Assembly: GCA_937901265.1 (NCBI GenBank) | Contig: CALCHA010000028.1 | Coordinates: 1 to 5,179, forward strand | DNA: 5,179 nucleotides | Direction of reading: 5' to 3' | Origin: an uncultured Phycisphaerales bacterium | Lineage (GTDB): Bacteria > Planctomycetota > Phycisphaerae > WQYP01 | Shown here: positions 1 through 5,179 of the stretch, one piece after another | Numbering within the stretch: position 1 is the stretch's first letter | Layout: the number at the start of each line of letters is the position of its first letter | Made by a program: the position numbers and the translations under genes | Notes under the pieces: model-generated | Told to the model about the DNA's origin: nothing | Databases searched by the model: none | The model's input: the letters and a program-made list of their open reading frames with translations, nothing else

Positions 1-2
1 TG

Positions 3-95
3 ACGCGGCGGCAGAACGGCCAGGACGCCCTGACGTTCCTCAGCCGCCAACTGCGCAGCTCGCAACTCATCGCACTGCCGATTCCGGCGGGGTAG
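3..95 (+). CDS. C-terminal end of an unidentified plus-strand gene (partial)
   Basis: This frame is open from the window edge and ends in TAG at 93-95, giving about 30 residues that end in LPIPAG. Most third codon positions (about 26 of 30 by hand count) are G or C, as expected for real coding sequence in this GC-rich DNA. The fragment would converge on the lipoprotein gene that ends at 127, with only 31 bases between the stops. I see no clear terminator hairpin in that gap. I do not recognise the family, and a 30-codon open frame can occur by chance at this GC content, so the call rests on codon composition and on the lack of any better explanation for the end of the window. Confidence 0.42.
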   Translation, partial: TRRQNGQDALTFLSRQLRSSQLIALPIPAG

Positions 96-126
96 ACGCT
101 AAACAATTACCAAGGCGGCGCGGTGC

Positions 127-636
127 TTATTGCTGCGTCTCATACAAAATATCCACCGTGGATCCTGCCGCGTCGCCGGAAACCGTGATGGTCGTTTTCA
201 AACGATCCCTGGTGTACACCATCAGCCAGTTGGCCCCATCCGCGCGATTTTCATCTTCGCTCCACCCCGCATCTTTCATCGCGTTGCTGTAATACGCCAC
301 GATTTCCTGGCGTTTTATCTTCCCCACCAGCGTCACGCGCCCGGTCCCCCGCGCGTTGTCGGACTCGCCAGCCCCCGCCTGCGCCAGCCCGGGCATCACC
401 GGCACATCCTTCGGAAAATTCTCCGGCAATTGCACTGCCGGTACGCGGGGTTCCTGCCCTTTCACGCCAGCCGTGGGCTGCCCGTCATGACCGATGGGGT
501 TCCCCGCCCCGGCTGTTCCGCGCGGACATGCACATCCTGCGGCCACCGCAAACCCTGCGACCAGCAGCGTCATGCCCCACCGCCAGAAGGCTCGGGACTC
601 TGCAGCGTTTACACTCTTTGCGATCATCACGCGCAT
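127..636 (-). CDS. Small exported lipoprotein with a 'FPKDVPVMPG' domain, function unknown
   Basis: The 169-residue protein starts with a basic segment and a hydrophobic stretch (about residues 20-34) that ends in the lipobox-like VAAGC, with Cys35 as the likely lipidated residue. It is therefore probably anchored on the outside of a membrane. A flexible Gly/Pro-rich linker (38-68) leads to a compact domain of about 100 residues. That domain opens with QLPENFPKDVPVMPG (69-83), continues with a helix containing IVAYYSNAMKDAGW (112-125), and ends in beta strands (TTITVSG, VDILYE). The pattern 'P-D-[VIL]-P-[VIM]-[YM]-P-G ... YY...L...GW' recurs in small bacterial lipoproteins of unknown function. 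The frame is open further upstream to 858, but that extension overlaps the GH59 gene and would bury the signal peptide, so I start at 636. ATG at 627 (Met4) is an alternative. It lies 34 bases after the GH59 stop and is probably cotranscribed. Its link to glycan use is by neighbourhood only. Confidence 0.82.
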   Translation of the reverse strand: MRVMIAKSVNAAESRAFWRWGMTLLVAGFAVAAGCACPRGTAGAGNPIGHDGQPTAGVKGQEPRVPAVQLPENFPKDVPVMPGLAQAGAGESDNARGTGRVTLVGKIKRQEIVAYYSNAMKDAGWSEDENRADGANWLMVYTRDRLKTTITVSGDAAGSTVDILYETQQ

Positions 637-650
637 TTCTCCGTTTTCCT
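637..650 (-). promoter_or_regulatory. Candidate ribosome binding site region of the lipoprotein gene
   Basis: On the minus strand AGGA lies 10 bases before the ATG at 636, and GGAG lies only 2 bases before it. GGAG would be 11 bases before the second in-frame ATG at 627. The spacing does not settle which ATG is used. Either choice keeps the same signal peptide core. Confidence 0.4.
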
Positions 651-670
651 GGCCGCCCAATAAAAGTGAA

Positions 671-2734
671 CTACTTTTTATACATCGGCAACATGCTCGC
701 CGGGAACACCGTCGGCACGGGCCTGGGCCCGCCGACGGTGTTAATGAGGAGGTTATCAAACAATGCGCTGTTCCGGGTATTGCCCATATCGCCGGTGACC
801 AATCCCGCCATACCGGTGGCATACGCTGTATTCGCGACGGAGGCCACTTCGGCGCCATCGATAAAGCAGGTGATTGTCGTCCCGGTAAACTGCATCTTCA
901 CGTTGTGCCATTGCTTGCCGGCGACACTGTCGACCTTGCCCGCCTTCAACTCGGTGTTGGGCTGACCATTGCGTTGCGTCGGCAGGCACAGGGCCCATGC
1001 ACCGTCGGCTCCGAGCCGCAGGTAGTAGCCCTTGGGATTGGTCCCATAGCCACCACCGACATTGTTCACGCGCCCCATCACGCCGGCCCAACCACCGTTA
1101 TCCAGATAGATGTCGGCACTGACCTCATAATCCTTCCACTTTTCATCACCGATAATGGTATAGGGTGCCCATTCCGGGGCCCAGCTCTGTGGCTTTTTGT
1201 CCACGACCTGCCGCAGGCACTTCCCGGTCCCATCCGGCCGCTCGGTCACCTCAAAACCTCCGACAATGTCGGCGAAATAGTGGGGCAGGTAGCCCAATTC
1301 CCTGGGGTTGGTGTAGGAATCAAAGTTCTCGTAATAGGGGAAGGTGAACCCCTTGGCCGGCGGCACATTGTCAAAGGAGCCCTTCTGCTGTCCCGTCGTC
1401 GTCGATAGGGAATAGAGGGACATCGGATCCAGAGTAATCGTGAATGTCCCGTTGACGGGCGTAATGTCCGCCTGCTTCACAAACTGCTCGGTCGCATTGC
1501 TTCGCCACACGCACAGCTTTTCCGTTCCCAGGCCGTCGGACAGGGTGAACGTGACGGTCTGCGGCGTCTTGGCGGCCTTGGTCTCTGCGATGATGCTGTA
1601 ATCGGTGCCGGCCCCCGGCGCCTTCATGGTGACGATCGACCCGCCACCGCTCAGCGTCGTGCACCCGCCGTTGAGATAGTGCCACCCGACTTTGACAAAC
1701 TGTCCATAATGGGCGTAACCCCACAGCACTTCGCGCGGCTCATAGTGCCCGCTCCACGGCGAATTGGCGATGAATGCCGACGGGGAAACGCCATAGGGCT
1801 CGATGGGATAGAGCGCGGCGACGAGGTACCAGTTCACGATTTTCGTCACGCCGCTGCGGATAAAGTTATCGTTGTAGGCCTGCACCAGGCTGATCTCGCA
1901 ATCAAACCCTGACTTGTAAATGTGTTCTTCGGTATTCCACAGCGGCTTGTTGTATTTCGCGGCAATTTGCTGCACTGCCGGCGAAATCGGTATTTCCGAC
2001 ATCGTATGCGCGCTCATCACGCCCAGCGCCGCGCGAAAATCCGCATCGGTTTCCATGGTTTTGGCAAAGTCAAACTTCGTCGCCCCCCAGTTGTCGAAAC
2101 CATGGAGCACCACCTTCTCCAAGCCGTTGGCGTCCAGGGTGGCTCGGAACTTCTTGGCGAAATCCACGCTCACCCCCTTCTCGTTGCGACACCCAATGGC
2201 CGTCATGTCAATGCCATGTTCAGCCTTCGCCCCCTTGATCCATTTGACGTAGTAGTCTGCCATATCCTGCGACCAGAACTGCCCGTTCCCCACCCACCCC
2301 GGGGCTCCCCATGCACATCCGTCAAAGGTGATCTCAGAATTCCGTTTTTTGGCTTCTTCCATCAACCAGTATTCATAGCCTCGATAATAATTTTCATCTG
2401 TCCTTGTGTGCATATGGCTCAGTTCGGAACCCTGGGTCGAATTTCCATCGCCCGGCACCTCCACGAACAACGTCTGCATGGACGCCCCGAATTTCGGCTT
2501 GAACAGCATATCCAGCACCTGGGACCGCTGCGGTTCGGGATAGTCCTTAAGCAGTACCGAGGTCGCGCCGCCTCCGCTGACGGCTCCGACGCCGTCGAAT
2601 CGCGGGCCGCCGGAATCGCCCTTGAGTGACACGGTCTGATCGCCAAAGGCGGGCAGCGCCAGGCCAGCGATCGCCAGGCTCAGGAGGCAGGTGACGAGCG
2701 CGAGGGGTATTTTTGATTTGCCGATAGGCTTCAT
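671..2734 (-). CDS. Exported GH59 family galactosylceramidase-like beta-galactosidase
   Basis: The 687-residue protein resembles animal galactocerebrosidase (GALC, GH59) along its whole length. That family removes beta-galactose with retention, classically from galactosylceramide. Residues 1-31 are a signal peptide (basic MKPIGKSK, long hydrophobic core, AFG cleavage site). A GH-A TIM barrel follows, with the family stretches RFDGVGAVSGGGATS (45-59), SELSHMH (103-109) and GYEYWLMEEAKKRN (119-132). The acid/base is expected at Asn184-Glu185 (in GCRNEKG) and the nucleophile at Glu269 (in LWNTEEH), matching human E182 and E258. WSGHYEPREVLW (327-338) and a beta-sandwich come next. The lectin-like C-terminal domain (about 465-665) contains YTIIGDEKWKDYEVSADIY and ends at LFDNLLI. 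About 22 extra residues follow. I chose ATG 2734 because AAGGA lies 7 bases upstream and the signal peptide begins there, although the frame is open to 2833. Family membership is clear; the natural substrate is not. The operon suggests a glycan or glycolipid. Confidence 0.95.
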   Translation of the reverse strand: MKPIGKSKIPLALVTCLLSLAIAGLALPAFGDQTVSLKGDSGGPRFDGVGAVSGGGATSVLLKDYPEPQRSQVLDMLFKPKFGASMQTLFVEVPGDGNSTQGSELSHMHTRTDENYYRGYEYWLMEEAKKRNSEITFDGCAWGAPGWVGNGQFWSQDMADYYVKWIKGAKAEHGIDMTAIGCRNEKGVSVDFAKKFRATLDANGLEKVVLHGFDNWGATKFDFAKTMETDADFRAALGVMSAHTMSEIPISPAVQQIAAKYNKPLWNTEEHIYKSGFDCEISLVQAYNDNFIRSGVTKIVNWYLVAALYPIEPYGVSPSAFIANSPWSGHYEPREVLWGYAHYGQFVKVGWHYLNGGCTTLSGGGSIVTMKAPGAGTDYSIIAETKAAKTPQTVTFTLSDGLGTEKLCVWRSNATEQFVKQADITPVNGTFTITLDPMSLYSLSTTTGQQKGSFDNVPPAKGFTFPYYENFDSYTNPRELGYLPHYFADIVGGFEVTERPDGTGKCLRQVVDKKPQSWAPEWAPYTIIGDEKWKDYEVSADIYLDNGGWAGVMGRVNNVGGGYGTNPKGYYLRLGADGAWALCLPTQRNGQPNTELKAGKVDSVAGKQWHNVKMQFTGTTITCFIDGAEVASVANTAYATGMAGLVTGDMGNTRNSALFDNLLINTVGGPRPVPTVFPASMLPMYKK
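705..742. repeat. Perfect 12-bp inverted repeat inside the 3' end of the GH59 gene
   Basis: AACACCGTCGGC (705-716) is repeated as its exact reverse complement GCCGACGGTGTT (731-742). The 14-base spacer contains a second inverted pair, GGGCC (719-723) and GGCCC (726-730), offset by a 2-base bulge. In the minus-strand mRNA this gives one long GC-rich hairpin ending about 32 bases before the GH59 stop codon. No U-run follows, so it is not a classic intrinsic terminator. It encodes residues 665-677, the start of a tail beyond the normal GH59 fold. It could be a small palindromic element that inserted into the gene end, or an mRNA-stabilising structure between GH59 and the lipoprotein gene. Confidence 0.85.
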
Positions 2735-2741
2735 GAGGAGA

Positions 2742-2746
2742 TCCTT
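2742..2746 (-). promoter_or_regulatory. Shine-Dalgarno sequence that fixes the GH59 start
   Basis: The minus strand reads AAGGA, then 7 bases, then the ATG at 2734. Upstream in-frame ATGs at 2833 and 2812 would place about 30 polar residues before the signal peptide, so this site decides the start. Confidence 0.8.
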
Positions 2747-2895
2747 GCTGAAGAATTTTTCCCGATGCTGGAGGAACGACGCGAGGCATTGATGCAGTGC
2801 AGTGCGGTTCATTGTGGAACCGGAGCGGAACAAACGGGCGGAGGCGCATCGCGGCAGGCCAGGTGCTTGATAGTGGACTGCTTGCGTTGAACGTA

Positions 2896-2919
2896 AAAGG
2901 TCAAGGCTTCAGCCTTGAC
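2896..2919 (-). terminator. Terminator-like or attenuator hairpin across the stop codon of the chimeric gene
   Basis: Bases 2900-2908 (GTCAAGGCT) and 2911-2919 (AGCCTTGAC) form a perfect 9-bp inverted repeat with a 2-base spacer. In minus-strand RNA it would fold as an 8-bp stem with a UGAA tetraloop. The next bases are C and then four U residues. The stem contains the last codons and the TGA stop of the chimeric gene. The U-tract is short, so it may only weaken read-through into the GH59 gene 166 bases downstream rather than stop it. In the homologous 3' end at 4864-4883 two arm positions differ and the hairpin is weaker. Confidence 0.4.
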
Positions 2920-3092
2920 TGAAATTCGTAGACGCCCGATCCAACGGCAAATATGGCGGCCGACGATTCGGGTCGCAGGAGTTTGACGCCCGGTGCATCC
3001 TTGGCGCCCTGGTTGCCTTCGCGAACGGAATTGGCGTCGAGGGCGGGAACGGTCACAACGGCGGACGCGTTGGCGGGGATGCGAACGGTCAG
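2899..3092. repeat. Direct repeat copy A: GH78 3' end within the chimeric gene
   Basis: This block is homologous to 4863-5056. From the ATC-CCC codons of 'IPANAS' to the TGA stop the two copies align without gaps over 180 bases, with about 154 identical by hand count (about 86%). The proteins share about 44 of 59 residues. Similarity weakens over the next 12 bases, ends at the GH43 junction (3092/3093), and on the other side runs only 2 bases past the stop codon. Confidence 0.88.
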
Positions 3093-3362
3093 CATACCCT
3101 TCCAGTTCCTGGCGCCGGCAGCGTCATGGGAGGGATAAATATAGAGTTTCCCGTCAAAGACCCGTGCGGAGGGGTCGGCATAGAAGTCGGGGAGGATGGG
3201 ATTGCCAAGGGGTATTGAGGGCCTTGACGCCAGCTTGGTGGCTGTAGCGGCCGCGGCCGACGAGGGGACCACGCTGGAGGATGGGGTGCCCTCCTGGCAA
3301 GCGGCGCAAAGGCAGATCGCCAGCAGACTGGCGGCTACGCGGAGGCGACGGAGCAGGATCAT
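2901..3362 (-). pseudogene. Chimeric remnant: GH43 N-terminus fused in frame to a GH78 alpha-L-rhamnosidase C-terminus
   Basis: The 153-residue reading frame has two unrelated parts. Residues 1-22 are a lipoprotein-like signal ending at Cys22, with an imperfect lipobox (CAAC). A Ser/Ala/Pro linker (24-50) follows. Then comes the start of a GH43 five-bladed propeller: NPILPDFYADPSARVFDGKL (54-73), with the usual catalytic base as Asp63, and IYPSHDAAGARNWKGM (75-90). At Met90 the GH43 sequence stops. Residues 91-153 (LTVRIPANAS to the stop) match the last 63 residues of the GH78 C-terminal domain seen at 4865-5056. The other catalytic residues of GH43 and the whole GH78 barrel are absent, so neither activity is expected. 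The gene keeps AAGGGA 8 bases before its ATG and has no frameshift, so it may still be translated. It looks like the product of a deletion between adjacent GH43 and GH78 genes. An assembly collapse, or a retained small surface protein, are alternatives. Confidence 0.75.
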
Positions 3363-3370
3363 GGGCTTGT

Positions 3371-3376
3371 TCCCTT
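3371..3376 (-). promoter_or_regulatory. Shine-Dalgarno sequence of the chimeric gene
   Basis: The minus strand reads AAGGGA, then 8 bases, then the ATG at 3362. The intact translation start belongs to the GH43 half and suggests the fusion is still expressed, or was until recently. Confidence 0.65.
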
Positions 3377-3384
3377 GAAGGGGA

Positions 3385-3425
3385 TGAAACAGCGTTTCAC
3401 TTCAGTGAGTGATTTGTGAGCTCAC
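3385..3425. repeat. Cluster of short palindromes between the esterase and chimeric genes
   Basis: Three overlapping short inverted repeats occur in the 92-base gap. They are TGAAAC-agc-GTTTCA (3385-3399), TCACT-tc-AGTGA (3397-3408) and the 10-base palindrome GTGAGCTCAC (3416-3425). GTGAG also occurs at 3405-3409, so alternative pairings are possible. They could form a leader structure or an operator upstream of the former GH43 gene. Each stem is short and could be chance. Confidence 0.22.
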
Positions 3426-3454
3426 CAAACAGTGGGTTTCCTGTGATCCGCGTA

Positions 3455-4777
3455 TCACGGAACGGTCATCTCAAACGCCACGGCATAATTGGGCTGAGCC
3501 TTCCCGGTGGCGGCGCCTTTGAACGGGTCCGAGTCGCGCAACAGGCCCCAGTGTGTCGTCCCGGGAAACGGTTTGGCCATTTTCGTCCGGTCCCCGAACA
3601 GCGCGTAACTCACGCGCGCCCCGGCGCCGGCATCCGTCGCGCACGTGATGACAACCGCGTCGCCGTCGATTTCCGCCGACGTGATGGCGACGCGCTGCCC
3701 GCCGGCCGTGCTGACCTCAAAACCCTTTCCCAGTTTCCATTCTTCAACATTCTGGTGCGGCGAATCGAAAGCCGTCTCCCAGGCCAGGGGCGGCACCGGG
3801 ACATGGAATTGCACCGTGATGGTCTTGCCATCATGCTGGGCCTTGGTCGGCTGCAACGGTTGCCAGTCCTTGCCCAAGATCACGCGCTCAAAGTAGATCT
3901 GCCCGTATTTTTCGCCCAGCTCGCGATACCCTTCGGTGTTCAGATGCGTGCCATCGGGCGCCGGGTATTGGTACTTGGGCCCCGAGCAGACGATTTCCTT
4001 GGGAAAGTCCACCCCGATTTTCCATTGCGCCAGCGCCGATGCCGAGCGGTTGCCCGACGAATTCTGCTGCGAGACGATCATTTGTATCGTCTGCGTCTGC
4101 CCGGTGATCGCGGGAAGGTCCGTGTTGAAATCCTGCCACAACTGGTGCAGTTGCTCTTCGTATTTCGCGTTCCCCGCGTCGTTTTCGCCGTGGGTCACGA
4201 TGATCGCGCCGATGCCATACGTTTTGCCGGCGGCCTTGGCCAGACGCGTGATTGCTTTGGTCTCGACCAGTGAGGCCTCAAACGAATGGCCATTGAGTCC
4301 CTGCTTGTCGGGATTTTTTTTGAGGAACCGGATGCCCATGCCGTTCTCGCCGACTTCCCCGTGCACGCTGATGAAATCCTTGCCAGTAGCCGCCTTCACC
4401 AGCGCGGTGACTTCGTCGGCCATCGCGGCGTGGGGCGTCTCCCCGTTGATGTTCTCCGGCCACGAACTCGGATAACCGGGAGCCAGCCTGCCGATGGGCT
4501 CCACCAGCGGCACCATCTCCAGGCTGGCATCCGCGGGATCAATCGGCCAGGGAAGTTTTCCCGTTGAGAGCATCAGATTGTGATGCGCCTGTTGGGTAGA
4601 AGCCGCCGGACGGCCCAGCTGGCCGATCGCCAGGCTTTGCCCCGTGCCAATAACCCCCGACCAATCCCACGGGATGTCGACCTTCGGCGCGGGGGCGGTC
4701 GTTTGTGCCCCCGCCACCAGCGGCAGGGCAGTTCCAAAAGCAATCAGGCAATAAAGGAGGTGCGAATGAATTGACAT
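3455..4777 (-). CDS. Secreted SGNH/GDSL-type carbohydrate esterase (probable deacetylase)
   Basis: The 440-residue protein has a signal peptide (residues 1-24, cleavage after AGA) and an SGNH hydrolase core. Block I is GVIGTGQSLAIGQLG (41-55), with nucleophile Ser48. A Gly-rich segment, HGEVGENGMGIRF (139-151), is the probable block II. Block III is VTHGENDAG (194-202), a 'GxND' motif with Asn199 in the oxyanion hole. Block V is PAPDGTHLN (272-280), with Asp275 and His278 completing the triad. The 'GQS' form resembles the sialate O-acetylesterase/acetylxylan esterase group of this superfamily rather than classical GDSL lipases. From about residue 305 an all-beta C-terminal domain follows (TITVQFHVPVPPLAWET to the end). 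AAGGA lies 8 bases before the ATG. Lying between rhamnosidase and glycosidase genes, it probably removes acetyl or similar esters from the same glycan so that the glycosidases can act. The exact substrate cannot be read from the sequence. Confidence 0.88.
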   Translation of the reverse strand: MSIHSHLLYCLIAFGTALPLVAGAQTTAPAPKVDIPWDWSGVIGTGQSLAIGQLGRPAASTQQAHHNLMLSTGKLPWPIDPADASLEMVPLVEPIGRLAPGYPSSWPENINGETPHAAMADEVTALVKAATGKDFISVHGEVGENGMGIRFLKKNPDKQGLNGHSFEASLVETKAITRLAKAAGKTYGIGAIIVTHGENDAGNAKYEEQLHQLWQDFNTDLPAITGQTQTIQMIVSQQNSSGNRSASALAQWKIGVDFPKEIVCSGPKYQYPAPDGTHLNTEGYRELGEKYGQIYFERVILGKDWQPLQPTKAQHDGKTITVQFHVPVPPLAWETAFDSPHQNVEEWKLGKGFEVSTAGGQRVAITSAEIDGDAVVITCATDAGAGARVSYALFGDRTKMAKPFPGTTHWGLLRDSDPFKGAATGKAQPNYAVAFEMTVP

Positions 4778-4785
4778 GTTCCAGT

Positions 4786-4790
4786 TCCTT
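4786..4790 (-). promoter_or_regulatory. Shine-Dalgarno sequence of the esterase gene
   Basis: The minus strand reads AAGGA, then 8 bases, then the ATG at 4777. This supports the chosen start, which begins directly with a signal peptide. Confidence 0.7.
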
Positions 4791-4862
4791 CATGAGGCGC
4801 TGAAGTTGAGCCCGCATTGTAACGGCGGCATACGAATGTTTGCCCGTCCGAAGGTTCCTTGT

Positions 4863-5056
4863 GGTCAAGGCTTCAGCGTTGAATGAAACACGTAGGAGCC
4901 CGACCCAACGGTAAATACGGCGGCCGACGGTTCAGCGCGGAGGAACCTGACGCCCGTTGCCTCCTTGGCGGCCTGGTCGCCTTCGCGAACGGAGCTGGCG
5001 TCGAGGGCAGGAACCGTCACAACGGCGGATGCGTTGGCGGGGATGGTAACCTTGAG
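4863..5056. repeat. Direct repeat copy B: 3' end of the GH78 gene
   Basis: This is the partner of 2899-3092. The coding frame, stop codon position and the 'GGTCAAGGCTTCAG' sequence around the stop are shared. Beyond the stop the two copies differ at once. Here the homologous block sits inside a normal-looking GH78 C-terminal domain, so this copy shows the ancestral context. Confidence 0.88.
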
Positions 5057-5179
5057 CGTGAATTGATTGCCTTCGACCTGCCACGAGGTGTCGATCGGGC
5101 CGCGGACCGAATCGTAAGTTGTCGCTGCGCTGTTCAAACCGAGGGGAACATTGGGCTTGATCTGGACCACTTCGTAGCC
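4865..5179 (-). CDS. C-terminal domain of a GH78 alpha-L-rhamnosidase (partial, 5' end outside window)
   Basis: The frame is open to the window edge and gives 104 residues before the TGA stop. It reads GYEVVQIKP, then LNSAATTYDSVRGPIDTSW, then FTLKVTIPANASAVVTVPA, and ends in VFTVGSGSYVFHSTLKP. This is the pattern of the GH78 C-terminal beta-sandwich (Bac_rhamnosid_C): 'A-x-x-Y-x-S-x-x-G-x-I-x-S-x-W ... L-x-V-x-[IV]-P-x-N-[AT]-x-A-x-V-x-[VL]-P-A'. GH78 enzymes remove terminal alpha-L-rhamnose with inversion. The catalytic barrel lies outside the window, so activity cannot be judged. The gene ends 87 bases before the esterase start and is probably the upstream member of the same operon. A GTG at 5168-5170 is not a real start, because the frame continues through it. 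Confidence 0.85.
   Translation of the reverse strand, partial: GYEVVQIKPNVPLGLNSAATTYDSVRGPIDTSWQVEGNQFTLKVTIPANASAVVTVPALDASSVREGDQAAKEATGVRFLRAEPSAAVFTVGSGSYVFHSTLKP

Noticed and set aside
151..163. Short palindrome ATCCAC-C-GTGGAT in the lipoprotein C-terminal coding region
   Set aside because: The arms are 6 bp with a single-base spacer, too short for a stable hairpin and within the range expected by chance.
637..858. N-terminal extension of the lipoprotein frame up to 858
   Set aside because: It overlaps the GH59 coding sequence by nearly 190 bases and has an unlikely Trp/Cys/Arg-rich composition. The signal peptide begins at the internal start.
494..1408. A 304-codon open frame on the plus strand, antisense to GH59
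   Set aside because: It is a shadow of the GH59 gene: high third-position GC keeps the complementary frame open. Its product is Arg/Pro/His-rich with no recognisable domain. The same applies to the long plus-strand frames at 1922-2629 and 3416-4273.
2735..2833. N-terminal extension of the GH59 frame up to 2833
   Set aside because: The added residues do not match the family and would precede a clear signal peptide. The Shine-Dalgarno before 2734 explains the start.
2870..2899. TTTACG and TATCAA on the minus strand as a promoter upstream of GH59
   Set aside because: Both hexamers are poor matches and the spacing is about 19 bases. No promoter can be supported from this.
4754..4774. A strong Shine-Dalgarno (AAAGGAGG) followed by ATG on the plus strand
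   Set aside because: The ATG at 4766 is followed by one codon and then TGA, so it could direct only a two-residue peptide. It lies within the esterase signal peptide coding sequence.
4816..4821. TACAAT on the minus strand as a -10 box for the esterase gene
   Set aside because: It matches a -10 consensus at 5 of 6 bases, but there is no convincing -35 hexamer at 16-18 bases. A single hexamer is weak evidence in an operon-like layout.

Overview
The window comes from a GC-rich bacterium (roughly 60% GC by eye, strongly GC-biased third codon positions) that secretes carbohydrate-active enzymes. The set of exported glycosidases and esterase with signal peptides, the absence of any SusC/SusD-type gene, and a small 'FPKDVPVMPG' lipoprotein suggest the Planctomycetota/Verrucomicrobiota group. 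That placement is an inference from gene content only, and no taxonomic marker gene is present.

Five genes on the minus strand run in one direction with short gaps and look like one operon. In order of transcription (right to left in window coordinates) they are: the C-terminal end of a GH78 alpha-L-rhamnosidase (5179-4865, cut by the window edge); a secreted SGNH/GDSL-type carbohydrate esterase (4777-3455); a short chimeric gene with the first ~90 codons of a GH43 glycosidase joined in frame to the last 63 codons of a second GH78 (3362-2901); a complete exported GH59 galactosylceramidase-family enzyme (2734-671); and a small lipoprotein (636-127). The gaps are 87, 92, 166 and 34 bases. Shine-Dalgarno-like sequences fix the starts of the three middle genes. 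At the left edge, bases 3-95 look like the end of a convergent plus-strand gene.

The enzymes point to removal of terminal rhamnose, beta-galactose and ester (probably acetyl) groups from a complex glycan or glycoconjugate outside the cytoplasm. A pectin-like or arabinogalactan-like substrate would fit GH78 + GH43 + esterase. GH59 is best known for cleaving galactosylceramide, so a glycolipid cannot be excluded.

The observations most worth a second look are: (1) the GH43-GH78 in-frame chimera, which has the form of a deletion joining two neighbouring operon genes, or of an assembly collapse; (2) the ~86% identical 3' ends of the chimera and the upstream GH78 gene; (3) a perfect 12-bp inverted repeat that encodes a C-terminal tail on the GH59 protein with no counterpart in animal GALC; and (4) a terminator-like hairpin spanning the chimera's stop codon, just before the GH59 gene.
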